Shown here piece after piece: positions 26,201 through 34,721 of a DNA stretch of 64,000 nt (its first letter is position 1; each line of letters opens with the position of its first letter). The notes under the pieces were generated by a model. The model saw only the letters and a program-made list of their open reading frames with translations. It ran no database searches and had not been told where the DNA came from. This DNA is from Halopseudomonas sp002296055 (GTDB taxonomy: Bacteria > Pseudomonadota > Gammaproteobacteria > Pseudomonadales > Pseudomonadaceae): NCBI RefSeq assembly GCF_050876985.1, contig NZ_JBPAPP010000002.1. One strand, 5' to 3'. Made by a program: the position numbers and the translations under genes.

Positions 26201-26219
26201 GCCCAACCTGGAGGCTGCG

Positions 26220-27560
26220 ATGCAAAAAGTACTTATTGCCAACCGAGGTGAAATTGCCCTGCGGGTTATCCGCGCGTGCAAGGAACTCGGTCTGAAAACC
26301 GTGGCGGTGCACTCCACTGCCGACCGTGAACTTATGCACCTGGCCATGGCCGACGAGTCCGTCTGCATTGGCCCGGCGCCAGCGACTCAGTCTTACCTGA
26401 ACATCCCGGCGATCATCAGCGCGGCGGAAGTAACCGGCGCTGACGGCATCCACCCCGGCTACGGCTTCCTGGCCGAGAACGCGGACTTTGCCGAGCAGGT
26501 CGAAAACTCCGGCTTCACCTTTATCGGCCCGAGCGCTGCGGTTATCCGCCTGATGGGTGACAAGGTCTCCGCCATTGCGGCCATGAAGGAAACCGGCGTA
26601 CCCACAGTCCCGGGCTCCGACGGCCCGTTGCCGGAAGACGAAGCCGAGTGCCTGAAAATCGCCCAGCGCGTTGGCTATCCGGTCATCATCAAGGCGGCAG
26701 GCGGCGGCGGTGGCCGTGGCATGCGCGTGGTGCATGAAGAGTCCGAGCTGATCAAGTCGATCAAGCTGACCCAGGTTGAAGCCGGCGCCGCTTTCGGCAA
26801 CCCGATGGTGTATCTGGAGAAGTTCCTGACCAACCCGCGTCACGTGGAAGTTCAGGTACTGTCAGACGGCCAGGGCAACGCCGTGCATCTGGGTGATCGC
26901 GACTGCTCGCTGCAGCGCCGTCACCAGAAAATCATCGAAGAGGCACCAGCACCCGGCATCGACGAGAAGGCACGCGCCGAAGTTCAGGCTCGCTGCGTTC
27001 AGGCCTGTATCGACCTGGGCTACCGTGGCGCCGGCACCTTCGAGTTCCTCTACGAGAACGGCGAGTTCTACTTTATCGAGATGAACACCCGCGTTCAGGT
27101 GGAGCATCCGGTCTCCGAAATGGTCACCGGCATCGATATCGTCAAGGAACAGTTGCTGGTCGCCTCCGGCCAACCTCTGAGCATCAGCCAGGATGACGTT
27201 GTCATTCGCGGCCATGCCATTGAGTGTCGTATCAACGCCGAAGATCCCAAGACCTTCATGCCCAGCCCCGGCACAGTGAGTTTCTATCACGCGCCCGGCG
27301 GTAACGGTGTACGCGTCGATTCGCATCTGTACAGCGGCTACAAGGTTCCGCCGAACTACGACTCACTGGTCGGCAAGCTGATCACCTACGGCGCAACCCG
27401 CGACGAAGCACTGGCCCGCATGCGCAACGCAATCGACGAGCTGGTGGTCGACGGCATCAAGACCAACACCCCGCTGCACCGTGAACTGGTGCGCGACCCC
27501 GGCTTCTGCAAGGGTGGCGTCAACATTCACTATCTGGAGCACAAGTTGGGGCTGAAGTAA
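26220..27560 (+). CDS. accC: Biotin carboxylase subunit of acetyl-CoA carboxylase
   Basis: A 446-residue ATP-grasp enzyme that carboxylates biotin on AccB using ATP and bicarbonate. It begins MQKVLIANRGEIALRVIRACKELG, has the glycine-rich ATP loop IIKAAGGGGGRGMRVV (about residues 157-172), and the biotin-carboxylase signature YLEKFLTNPRHVEVQVL and FIEMNTRVQVEHPVSEMVTG. GGAGG lies about 4 bp before the ATG. It ends the aroQ-accB-accC operon at a terminator. Confidence 0.98.
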   Translation: MQKVLIANRGEIALRVIRACKELGLKTVAVHSTADRELMHLAMADESVCIGPAPATQSYLNIPAIISAAEVTGADGIHPGYGFLAENADFAEQVENSGFTFIGPSAAVIRLMGDKVSAIAAMKETGVPTVPGSDGPLPEDEAECLKIAQRVGYPVIIKAAGGGGGRGMRVVHEESELIKSIKLTQVEAGAAFGNPMVYLEKFLTNPRHVEVQVLSDGQGNAVHLGDRDCSLQRRHQKIIEEAPAPGIDEKARAEVQARCVQACIDLGYRGAGTFEFLYENGEFYFIEMNTRVQVEHPVSEMVTGIDIVKEQLLVASGQPLSISQDDVVIRGHAIECRINAEDPKTFMPSPGTVSFYHAPGGNGVRVDSHLYSGYKVPPNYDSLVGKLITYGATRDEALARMRNAIDELVVDGIKTNTPLHRELVRDPGFCKGGVNIHYLEHKLGLK

Positions 27561-27561
27561 G

Positions 27562-27585
27562 CCCCAGCTGCAAGCTGCCAGCTCA
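27562..27585. repeat. AAGCTTG-type intergenic repeat, degenerate copy after accC
   Basis: CCCCAGCTGCAAGCTGCCAG and its continuation resemble the AGCTTGCAGCTTG family found at 27647, 31475 and 33167. Located directly after the accC stop and before its terminator. Confidence 0.45.
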
Positions 27586-27609
27586 CAGCGTATTATCTGC
27601 ACCATTCGG

Positions 27610-27639
27610 GGGAGCGAATTATCGCTCCCTTTCTTTTTC
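27610..27639 (+). terminator. Intrinsic terminator of aroQ-accBC
   Basis: An 8-bp stem GGGAGCGA/TCGCTCCC with an ATTA-type loop, followed by TTTCTTTTT. It lies about 50 bp after the accC stop. Confidence 0.88.
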
Positions 27640-27646
27640 TGCCGAT

Positions 27647-27678
27647 CTTGCAGCTTGAAGCTTGTCGCTTGCAGCTGC
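27647..27678. repeat. AAGCTTG-rich repeat before prmA
   Basis: CTTGCAGCTTGAAGCTTG followed by TCGCTTGCAGCTGC. Overlapping short palindromes (AAGCTT, GCAGCTGC, CTTGCAG) let it fold in several registers. The same words recur at 31499-31526 and 33221-33246. Confidence 0.65.
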
Positions 27679-27693
27679 GCCGAAGGAGCCCCT

Positions 27694-28572
27694 ATGTCCT
27701 GGCTGCAACTCCGTCTTGCCATCACCCCCGAACAGGCCCCGGCGCTGGAAGACCAGTTGCTGGAGCTGGGCGCGGTGTCGGTTACCTTTATGGACGCCGA
27801 AGACCAACCGATCTTCGAGCCAGACCTGGGCACTACCCCGCTGTGGTCCAACACCCATCTTCTGGCCCTGTTCGAGGCCGACACCGACGGCGAGGCGCTA
27901 CTGCAGCACCTGCGCCTGCTGTGGCAAGCCGAGCTACCGGCCCATGAGCTTGAGCAGATCGAAGACCAGGACTGGGAGCGCAGCTGGATGGATAACTTCC
28001 ACCCAATGCGCTTTGGCCAACGGTTGTGGATTGTACCCAGCTGGCATGCCGCGCCCGAACCCGATGCCGTCAACCTGCTGCTGGACCCAGGCCTGGCGTT
28101 TGGTACCGGCACCCACCCGACCACCTCCCTGTGCCTGCAGTGGCTCGACGCCCAACAGCTACAGGGTAAGACGTTGATCGATTTTGGCTGCGGCTCGGGC
28201 ATTCTAGCCATAGCCGGCCTACTGCTGGGCGCCGATCATGCGGTAGGTACCGACATCGACATCCAGGCACTGGAAGCCTCGCGTGACAACGCCCAGCGCA
28301 ACCAACTGGCTGACGAGCGCTTTGACCTGTACCTCCCGGAACAGATGCCCACCACCCAAGCCGGAGTACTGGTGGCCAACATCCTGGCCGGTCCGCTGGT
28401 CAGCCTGGCGCCACAGCTCGCCAGCCTGGTAAAGCCCGGCGGACTGCTTGCGCTATCCGGCATCCTGGCAGAGCAGACCGAAGAGATCCTGCAGGCTTAC
28501 CGTGATGACTTCGAGCTGGACCCGGTAGCAGAGCAGGACGGCTGGATTCGCGTGAGCGGCAAGCGGCGATGA
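27694..28572 (+). CDS. prmA: Ribosomal protein L11 methyltransferase PrmA
   Basis: A 292-residue enzyme that trimethylates several amines of ribosomal protein L11 with SAM. The N-terminal substrate domain (MSWLQLRLAITPEQAPALEDQLLELGAVSVTFMDAEDQPIFEP) is followed by the linker motif LDPGLAFGTGTHPTTSLCLQWL and the SAM motif LIDFGCGSGILAIAGLLLGA. The ATG at 27694 follows AAGGAG by 7 bp. The open frame extends back into the AAGCTTG repeat, which is not coding. Confidence 0.97.
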   Translation: MSWLQLRLAITPEQAPALEDQLLELGAVSVTFMDAEDQPIFEPDLGTTPLWSNTHLLALFEADTDGEALLQHLRLLWQAELPAHELEQIEDQDWERSWMDNFHPMRFGQRLWIVPSWHAAPEPDAVNLLLDPGLAFGTGTHPTTSLCLQWLDAQQLQGKTLIDFGCGSGILAIAGLLLGADHAVGTDIDIQALEASRDNAQRNQLADERFDLYLPEQMPTTQAGVLVANILAGPLVSLAPQLASLVKPGGLLALSGILAEQTEEILQAYRDDFELDPVAEQDGWIRVSGKRR

Positions 28573-28643
28573 CAGCGCCCCGCTAATACGGGCAGAATAG
28601 CGATTTTGCGACTCACTCCACGCAACAGGACAGCCGGCCAGAC

Positions 28644-29918
28644 ATGAGCGAACTGCAGGTCACCCAGTGCCCCTTCTGCAAGACCCATTTTCGCCTCACA
28701 CAGGAGCAGCTGCAGGCCGCTGCCGGCAATGTGCGCTGCGGCGCTTGCCTGAAGGTCTTCAACGCCCTGCCCGCCGGAAAGGACAGCCCGGCCATCCCGG
28801 CTGCACCGGTCGCCAGCAAGGAGCCTGGCAAGCAGCAAACCCTGCTGATTCACGACGACCTTGAGCTAGACGAGCTAGACCTTGAAGCCCTGGGGCTGGA
28901 CGAATCCATTCTCGACGAAATCACGCCGCGCGACAGCACCGAGCCAACCCTCTCAAGCCAGCCCGATACGCGGCAAGCGAGCGCCGGCTTTGAGCTGCTT
29001 GACGACGACGAGCCGCCGCTCACCCTGGCCGAAACCGCCAGACGCGACGACGACAGCGTGGAGCCCGGCTTCAGCAGCCTGGATAGCGACGACGAACTGG
29101 AGCTGAACGAAGCCTTCCTAGCCACACCCCAGGCCCGGGACTTTGGCCCGGCGAGCGAGCAGCCAGAGGCAACCGCCGAGGCCCCGGAGCCAGACGCTGA
29201 GCCCGAGCCTGCGCCCGCCACACCGCCGCGCGCGCATCTGGTTCCTTTACAGGACACCGACAACAGCGCCATTTTCCGCCGTGGACAGCCAGAGGCCCCG
29301 TTGCATGCCGAGCGCGAACAGCCGGAAACGCCGACGCCCTATGAGCGGGGCCGCACCGAGCCCGAAATCGATAGTCAGGCATTTCTACCTGAGCTAGAGG
29401 ACGAGCCGCTACAATTGGCCGCGCCGCTAAGTCGCCGCCGCGCGCGCCACAAACTACTGTGGGGCTCCCTGAGCTTGCTGGCGCTGCTCGCACTGGCGGC
29501 GCAGGCGCTTTATTATAACCTGGATGCCTGGGCACGTGATGCCAGCTTGCGCCCGATCATGGAAGACCTGTGTCTGGTTGCAGGTTGTCAGCTGCCGGCC
29601 CGGGTGGACGTCAGCCAGATCCGTAGCAGCAACTTGCTGGTCAGGCCACACCCCGAGTTCCCCAACAGCCTGGATATCAACGTCATCATCTACAACCGGG
29701 CCGATTATGCGCAGCCCTTCCCGGTCATTCGCATGCTGTTCAGCAACAGTCGCGGTGAGACCGTCAGCAGCAAAGACTTCCGCCCTGAAGAGTATCTGGC
29801 AGGCGAGCTGGCTGGCAGCACCTTGATGCCATCGCAGACGCCAATCCATATCGCCCTCAACATGGTCGCACCGGGTAGCCAGGCGACCAGCTACCAACTG
29901 GACTTTGTCACTCCCTGA
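28644..29918 (+). CDS. MJ0042-type zinc-ribbon and DUF3426 membrane protein
   Basis: A 424-residue protein in three parts. An N-terminal zinc ribbon (residues 1-45) has two CxxC pairs, CPFCKTHFRL and VRCGACLKVF. A long acidic, Glu/Asp/Pro-rich disordered region covers about 60-265. One membrane helix (about 272-293) precedes a C-terminal DUF3426 domain (RSSNLLVRPHPEFPNSLDINVIIYNRADYAQPFPVIRMLF). The family is conserved beside prmA and dusB in Pseudomonas, but its function is unknown. Confidence 0.87.
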   Translation: MSELQVTQCPFCKTHFRLTQEQLQAAAGNVRCGACLKVFNALPAGKDSPAIPAAPVASKEPGKQQTLLIHDDLELDELDLEALGLDESILDEITPRDSTEPTLSSQPDTRQASAGFELLDDDEPPLTLAETARRDDDSVEPGFSSLDSDDELELNEAFLATPQARDFGPASEQPEATAEAPEPDAEPEPAPATPPRAHLVPLQDTDNSAIFRRGQPEAPLHAEREQPETPTPYERGRTEPEIDSQAFLPELEDEPLQLAAPLSRRRARHKLLWGSLSLLALLALAAQALYYNLDAWARDASLRPIMEDLCLVAGCQLPARVDVSQIRSSNLLVRPHPEFPNSLDINVIIYNRADYAQPFPVIRMLFSNSRGETVSSKDFRPEEYLAGELAGSTLMPSQTPIHIALNMVAPGSQATSYQLDFVTP

Positions 29919-29961
29919 CTCGTGGCCATGGCCTCGCGCCAGCAAATTATCCTTTCGTCGA

Positions 29962-29987
29962 AAGCCTGAGCACATTCACTCAGGCTT
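29962..29987 (+). terminator. Hairpin after the zinc-ribbon gene
   Basis: A 9-bp perfect stem AAGCCTGAG/CTCAGGCTT with an 8-nt loop, 44 bp after the stop. No T-tract follows. Confidence 0.5.
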
Positions 29988-30033
29988 GACCTACACTGCC
30001 AGACCAGCTGTACAAAAAACGCCCAGCACAGTC

Positions 30034-30062
30034 TTTAACAGGCCTTGCTTTGCGGGTATCAT
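30034..30062 (+). promoter_or_regulatory. Possible dusB-fis promoter
   Basis: TTTAAC (30034-30039), a 17-bp spacer and TATCAT (30057-30062). It would give a GC-rich leader of about 100 bases containing CACGTCC/GGACG-type hairpins before the GTG start of dusB. The -35 is weak. Confidence 0.4.
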
Positions 30063-30166
30063 GGCGACCCTTTTCGCACTTCATCACCCTGACCGGGCAC
30101 GTCCGGACGGGACGCCGTGCCGTTGTTGCGGCGCTGACAACCGGGCATTACAGGGATGGACCAGCA

Positions 30167-31153
30167 GTGATCAGTATCGGACCTTACCAGCTAGCCAATC
30201 GCGTTATTCTGGCCCCCATGGCCGGGGTGACCGATCAGCCCTTCCGACAGCTATGTCGGCGGCTGGGTGCCGGACTGGTGGTATCCGAGATGGTGACCAG
30301 CGACACCCGCCTGTGGAACAGCCGCAAATCCCGCCTGCGCCTCAAACACGACGGCGAACCGGAGCCCCGCTCAGTACAGATTGCCGGTGGCGACCCGGAA
30401 ATGATGGCTGAAGCCGCGCGCATGAACGCCCAGCTCGGCGCGCAGATCATCGACATCAATATGGGCTGCCCGGCCAAAAAGGTCTGCAACAAGGCCGCCG
30501 GCTCTGCCCTGCTGCGCGATGAACCGCTGGTAGCAGCCATTTGCGAAGCCGTAGTGCAGGCAGTTGATATTCCCGTCACGCTAAAGATCCGCACCGGCTG
30601 GGACCCTGAAAACCGCAACGCCCTGCGCGTAGCGCGTATTGCCGAAAACAGCGGCATCCAGGCGCTGGCCGTGCACGGCCGGACCCGCTCGGAGCTATAC
30701 ACCGGCCAGGCTGAGTACGACACCATCGCCGCGGTCAAGCAAAGCATCTCGATTCCGGTATTTGCCAACGGCGACATCGACAGTCCGCACAAGGCCGCCC
30801 AGGTGCTGCAACACACCGGCGCCGACGCCGTGATGATCGGCCGTGCAGCCCAAGGCAGGCCCTGGATCTTCCGCGAAGTGGACCATTTTCTGCGCACCGG
30901 CGAGGAGCTGCCAGAGCCGCCCCTGACCGAACAACAGCAGATCCTGCTGCAGCACCTGCAGGCGCTGCACGCGTTCTACGGCGCCGAGCACGGCGCCCGC
31001 ATCGCCCGCAAGCACGTTGGCTGGTATCTGCAAACCCTGCCCGGCGCCAGCGAATTTCGCCGCGATTTCAACCGGATCAGCGATGCTGAACAGCAGACGC
31101 TAGCGGTCGCCGGCTATTTCAACCGACTGTTGGACGGAGATCTGGCAGCATGA
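30167..31153 (+). CDS. dusB: tRNA-dihydrouridine synthase B
   Basis: A 328-residue flavoenzyme reducing uridine-17 (by E. coli DusB specificity) in the tRNA D-loop. The TIM-barrel core shows YQLANRVILAPMAGVTDQPFRQLCRRLGAGLVVSEM, the catalytic-Cys motif DINMGCPAKKVCNKAAGSALLRDE, AVHGRTR and VMIGRAAQGRPWIF. I chose the GTG at 30167 (VISIGPYQLANR) because homologues start at this point; AGGGA lies upstream. The stop overlaps fis by 4 bp, the classic dusB-fis operon. Confidence 0.95.
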   Translation: MISIGPYQLANRVILAPMAGVTDQPFRQLCRRLGAGLVVSEMVTSDTRLWNSRKSRLRLKHDGEPEPRSVQIAGGDPEMMAEAARMNAQLGAQIIDINMGCPAKKVCNKAAGSALLRDEPLVAAICEAVVQAVDIPVTLKIRTGWDPENRNALRVARIAENSGIQALAVHGRTRSELYTGQAEYDTIAAVKQSISIPVFANGDIDSPHKAAQVLQHTGADAVMIGRAAQGRPWIFREVDHFLRTGEELPEPPLTEQQQILLQHLQALHAFYGAEHGARIARKHVGWYLQTLPGASEFRRDFNRISDAEQQTLAVAGYFNRLLDGDLAA

Positions 31154-31473
31154 ATTTCGACACAACACTATCTGATGGAAACCCCACTGTGAGCGACAGC
31201 AGTCAATCCACCCTCCCCGCCAGCGGGATGAACGAGACCCGCGATCAAAGAACGCTGCGCGACAGCGTCGAAGATGCCCTGCACAACTACTTTCAGCACC
31301 TTGAGGGCCAAGACGTGACCGACGTCTACAACATGGTGCTGTCGGAAGTGGAAGCGCCGCTGCTCGAAAGCGTGATGAACTACGTCAAGGGCAACCAGAC
31401 CCGTGCCTCCGAGGTACTGGGCTTGAACCGCGGCACCCTGCGCAAAAAGCTCAAACAGTACGGATTGCTCTAA
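31150..31473 (+). CDS. fis: Nucleoid-associated DNA-binding protein Fis
   Basis: A 107-residue DNA-bending protein controlling rRNA transcription, recombination and growth-phase genes. The N-terminus is variable. The dimer core VEDALHNYFQHLEGQDVTDVYNMVLSEVEAPLLESVMNYVKGNQTRASEVLGLNRGTLRKKLKQYGLL ends in the helix-turn-helix (QTRASEVLGLNRGTLRKKL), which is essentially invariant in the family. Coupled to dusB by a 4-bp overlap. Confidence 0.97.
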   Translation: MNFDTTLSDGNPTVSDSSQSTLPASGMNETRDQRTLRDSVEDALHNYFQHLEGQDVTDVYNMVLSEVEAPLLESVMNYVKGNQTRASEVLGLNRGTLRKKLKQYGLL

Positions 31474-31474
31474 A

Positions 31475-31529
31475 GCCGCAAGCCAGAATTGTCTCCACTT
31501 GAAGCTTGAGGCTTGTCGCTTGAAGCTGA
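31475..31529. repeat. AAGCTTG-rich repeat between fis and purH
   Basis: AGCCGCAAGCC at the left and CTTGAAGCTTGAGGCTTG then TCGCTTGAAGCTGAC at the right. It shares CTTGAAGCTTG and CTTGTCGCTTG with the copy at 27647-27678. It fills most of the 82-bp gap. Confidence 0.65.
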
Positions 31530-31555
31530 CTTTTTGAACCTAGCCTGGATCCAAG

Positions 31556-33163
31556 ATGACCGACCAAACTACCCGCCTGCCGGTACGCCGCGCGCTGATC
31601 AGCGTTTCTGACAAAACCGGTATCGTCGACTTTGCCCGCGAACTGAGCGCCCAGGGCGTTGAAATTCTCTCGACCGGTGGCACCTACAAGCTGCTATGCG
31701 AGCAAGGCATCAAGGCTGTCGAAGTAGCCGATTACACTGGCTTCCCGGAAATGATGGACGGCCGGGTCAAGACCCTGCACCCGAAAATCCACGGCGGTAT
31801 TCTGGGTCGTCGTGACCTCGACGGCGAGGTTATGGCCGAGCACGGCATCCAGCCCATCGACATGGTGGTGGTCAACCTCTACCCCTTTGCTGCAACCGTC
31901 GCCAAGCCCGGCTGCACCCTGCCCGATGCCATCGAGAACATCGACATCGGCGGCCCGACCATGGTTCGTAGCGCAGCCAAAAACCACAAGGACGTTGCCA
32001 TCGTGGTCAACGCCAGCGACTACGGCAGCATCATCGAAGCACTCAAGAGCGGCGGCCTGACCTACGCTAAGCGCTTCGATCTGGCGCTGAAGGCATTCGA
32101 GCATACTGCTGCCTACGACGGCATGATTGCCAACTACCTGGGCACCATAGAGCAGACCCGCGACACCCTGAGCACTGAAGACCGCGCTGCCTTCCCGCGC
32201 ACCTTCAACAGCCAGTTCATCAAGGTGCAGGACATGCGCTACGGCGAAAACCCGCACCAGGCAGCCGCTTTCTATAAGGAAGCCGCGCCGAGCGAGGCCA
32301 GCATCGCCACCGCCACCCAGCTGCAGGGTAAGGAGCTGTCGTACAACAACGTGGCCGATACCGACGCCGCGCTGGAATGCGTCAAGAGCTTCACCAAACC
32401 GGCCTGCGTCATCGTCAAGCACGCCAACCCTTGCGGCGTTGCCGTTGTACCGGACGATGAAGGCGGCATCCGCAAGGCCTATGATCTGGCCTGGGCAACC
32501 GACAGCGAATCCGCCTTCGGCGGCATCATCGCCTTCAACCGTGAGCTGGATGGCGACACCGCCGCTGCCATCGTTGAGCGCCAATTTGTTGAGGTGATCA
32601 TCGCCCCGCGCATCAGCACTGAGGCCCGCGCCGCCGTCGCCGCCAAAGCTAACGTTCGCCTGCTCGAATGCGGCGAATGGAACAGCGACCGCCAGGCCGA
32701 CTGGGACTACAAGCGCGTCAATGGTGGGCTGCTGGTGCAGAGCCGTGATATCGGCATGATTACCGCTGATGATCTGAAAGTGGTCACCAAACGCGCACCG
32801 ACCGAGCAGGAAATCCACGACCTGGTCTTCGCCTGGAAAGTCGCCAAGTTCGTTAAATCCAACGCCATTGTTTACGCCAAAGCCCGCCAGACCATTGGTG
32901 TTGGCGCTGGCCAGATGAGCCGCGTCAACTCCGCCCGCATCGCTGCCATCAAGGCCGAGCACGCCGGCCTGCAGGTCGCCGGCGCGGTCATGGCCTCCGA
33001 CGCCTTCTTCCCGTTCCGCGACGGCATCGACAACGCTGCCAAGGTTGGCATCAGCGCCGTCATCCAACCGGGCGGCTCCATGCGCGATCAGGAAGTGATC
33101 GATGCGGCTGATGAAGCCGGCATGGCAATGGTATTTACTGGCATGCGCCACTTCCGTCACTAA
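31556..33163 (+). CDS. purH: Bifunctional AICAR transformylase/IMP cyclohydrolase
   Basis: A 535-residue enzyme catalysing the last two steps to IMP. The N-terminal IMP cyclohydrolase (MGS-like) domain shows ALISVSDKTGIVDFARELSAQGVEILSTGGTYKLL and MDGRVKTLHPKIHGGIL. The C-terminal AICAR formyltransferase shows RYGENPHQAAAFY, VKHANPCGVAV, TDSESAFGGIIAFNRELD and the terminal SDAFFPFRDGIDNAAKVGISAVIQPGGSMRD. Typical length and motifs. It is separated from purD by a repeat. Confidence 0.98.
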   Translation: MTDQTTRLPVRRALISVSDKTGIVDFARELSAQGVEILSTGGTYKLLCEQGIKAVEVADYTGFPEMMDGRVKTLHPKIHGGILGRRDLDGEVMAEHGIQPIDMVVVNLYPFAATVAKPGCTLPDAIENIDIGGPTMVRSAAKNHKDVAIVVNASDYGSIIEALKSGGLTYAKRFDLALKAFEHTAAYDGMIANYLGTIEQTRDTLSTEDRAAFPRTFNSQFIKVQDMRYGENPHQAAAFYKEAAPSEASIATATQLQGKELSYNNVADTDAALECVKSFTKPACVIVKHANPCGVAVVPDDEGGIRKAYDLAWATDSESAFGGIIAFNRELDGDTAAAIVERQFVEVIIAPRISTEARAAVAAKANVRLLECGEWNSDRQADWDYKRVNGGLLVQSRDIGMITADDLKVVTKRAPTEQEIHDLVFAWKVAKFVKSNAIVYAKARQTIGVGAGQMSRVNSARIAAIKAEHAGLQVAGAVMASDAFFPFRDGIDNAAKVGISAVIQPGGSMRDQEVIDAADEAGMAMVFTGMRHFRH

Positions 33164-33166
33164 GCT

Positions 33167-33252
33167 TTGAGCGGCGAGCCACAAGCCGCAAGCTGCAAGC
33201 CAAGCGCCCCAACAGCGCCACTTGCAGCTTGAAGCTTGAAGCTAGCAGCTCT
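33167..33252. repeat. AAGCTTG-rich repeat between purH and purD
   Basis: The longest copy of this family: AGCCACAAGCCGCAAGCTGC on the left, and CTTGCAGCTTGAAGCTTGAA then GCTAGCAGC on the right. The two halves are roughly inverted, so the purH-purD transcript could form a long imperfect hairpin here. It fills the 106-bp gap almost up to the purD ribosome site. Confidence 0.7.
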
Positions 33253-33269
33253 CTCCACAGGAGAGTTAC

Positions 33270-34550
33270 ATGAACGTACTGATTATCGGCAGCGGCGGCC
33301 GCGAGCACGCGCTGGCGTGGAAAGTGGCCCAAGACGAGCGCGTACAGACCGTATTCGTTGCTCCCGGCAACGCCGGCACCGCGATCGAAGCCAAATGTGA
33401 AAATGTCGCCATCGACGTGCTGGATCTGGACCAGCTGGTTGCCTTTGCCAAGGACAACGTCAGCCTGACCATCGTCGGCCCGGAAGCCCCGCTGGTCGCG
33501 GGCGTAGTCGACCGCTTCCGCGAGCACGGCCTGGCCTGCTTTGGCCCCACCGCTGGCGCCGCGCAGCTGGAGGGCTCCAAGGCCTTCACCAAGGACTTTC
33601 TGGCCCGTCACCAGATTCCGACCGCCGAGTACCAGAACTTTACCGAGATCGAGCCGGCACTGGCCTATCTGCGTGAAAAAGGCGCCCCAATCGTCATCAA
33701 GGCCGACGGCCTGGCCGCTGGCAAGGGCGTGATCGTCGCCATGACACTGGATGAAGCCGAAGCCGCCGTGCGCGACATGCTGGCCGGCAATGCCTTTGGC
33801 GAAGCTGGGTCACGCGTGGTCATCGAAGAATTCCTGGACGGCGAAGAAGCCAGCTTCATTGTCATGGTCGATGGCGAGCACGTATTGCCCATGGCCACCA
33901 GCCAGGATCATAAGCGCGTTGGCGACGGCGACACCGGCCCCAACACCGGCGGCATGGGCGCTTACTCCCCCGCTCCGGTGGTTACCGACGAGGTTCACCA
34001 GCGTGTCATGGATCAGGTGATCTGGCCGACCGTGCGCGGCATGGCCGCCGAAGGCAACGTCTATACCGGTTTTCTGTACGCCGGCCTGATGATTGATGAA
34101 GCGGGCAACCCCAAGGTTATCGAGTTCAACTGCCGCTTTGGTGACCCGGAAACCCAGCCGATCATGCTGCGCCTGCAATCCAGTCTGGTTGAACTGGTCG
34201 AAGCCGCAAACGCTGGCACCCTGGATAAGGCCGACGCCAAATGGGACCCGCGCTGCAGTTTGGGCGTGGTACTGGCTGCCGGCGGCTACCCGGCCGACTA
34301 CGCCAAGGGCGACGTCATTCAGGGGCTGGGTGTCGCCGTCAGCGACAGCGGCAAGGTCTTCCACGCCGGCACCGCACTGAAGGGTGACCAAGTGACCACC
34401 AGCGGCGGCCGCGTTCTATGCGCCACCGCTCTGGGCAACAGCGTACGCGAAGCCCAACAGGGCGCCTATCGACTGGCCGAGCAGATCAGCTGGAACGGCT
34501 GCTTCTACCGCAAGGATATTGGCTACCGCGCCATCGCCAGAGAGCAGTAA
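33270..34550 (+). CDS. purD: Phosphoribosylamine-glycine ligase (GARS)
   Basis: A 426-residue ATP-grasp enzyme joining glycine to phosphoribosylamine. It begins MNVLIIGSGGREHALAWKVAQ, has the ATP-grasp loop IVIKADGLAAGKGVIVA and EEFLDGEEASFIVMVDGEHVLPMATSQDHKRVGDGDTGPNTGGMGAYSPAPV, and FNCRFGDPETQPIMLRL (metal and ATP site). GGAGAG lies 7 bp before the ATG. Together with purH it forms the conserved purHD pair upstream of the hybrid kinase. Confidence 0.98.
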   Translation: MNVLIIGSGGREHALAWKVAQDERVQTVFVAPGNAGTAIEAKCENVAIDVLDLDQLVAFAKDNVSLTIVGPEAPLVAGVVDRFREHGLACFGPTAGAAQLEGSKAFTKDFLARHQIPTAEYQNFTEIEPALAYLREKGAPIVIKADGLAAGKGVIVAMTLDEAEAAVRDMLAGNAFGEAGSRVVIEEFLDGEEASFIVMVDGEHVLPMATSQDHKRVGDGDTGPNTGGMGAYSPAPVVTDEVHQRVMDQVIWPTVRGMAAEGNVYTGFLYAGLMIDEAGNPKVIEFNCRFGDPETQPIMLRLQSSLVELVEAANAGTLDKADAKWDPRCSLGVVLAAGGYPADYAKGDVIQGLGVAVSDSGKVFHAGTALKGDQVTTSGGRVLCATALGNSVREAQQGAYRLAEQISWNGCFYRKDIGYRAIAREQ

Positions 34551-34614
34551 GACAACGCTAGCCAGGCGCGCACCAAGAGCCGAACGGCATTTTTCGGCGC
34601 TTGGTAATTGGCCT

Positions 34615-34638
34615 GGGCGGACAGCAGACTGTCCGCCC
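34615..34638 (+). terminator. Perfect 10-bp stem hairpin after purD
   Basis: GGGCGGACAG / CTGTCCGCCC with a CAGA tetraloop (34615-34638). The following bases are AATCCGTTT, so the T-tract is poor. It separates purD from the retS-like gene. Confidence 0.65.
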
Positions 34639-34644
34639 AATCCG

Positions 34645-34673
34645 TTTCGAGCAGACTCGCTCTGGGCTATACT
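34645..34673 (+). promoter_or_regulatory. Probable promoter of the RetS-like kinase
   Basis: TTTCGA (34645-34650), a 17-bp spacer and TATACT (34668-34673), about 48 bp before the GTG start. Confidence 0.55.
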
Positions 34674-34721
34674 GGCCAGCGACGTCGCCAACCGGATACT
34701 CAGACCAAGGACAGGACCCAC

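Noticed and set aside
31694..33184. A 496-codon minus-strand open frame antisense to purH
   Set aside because: Antisense shadow of a conserved gene; Gly/Asp/Val/His-rich without motifs.
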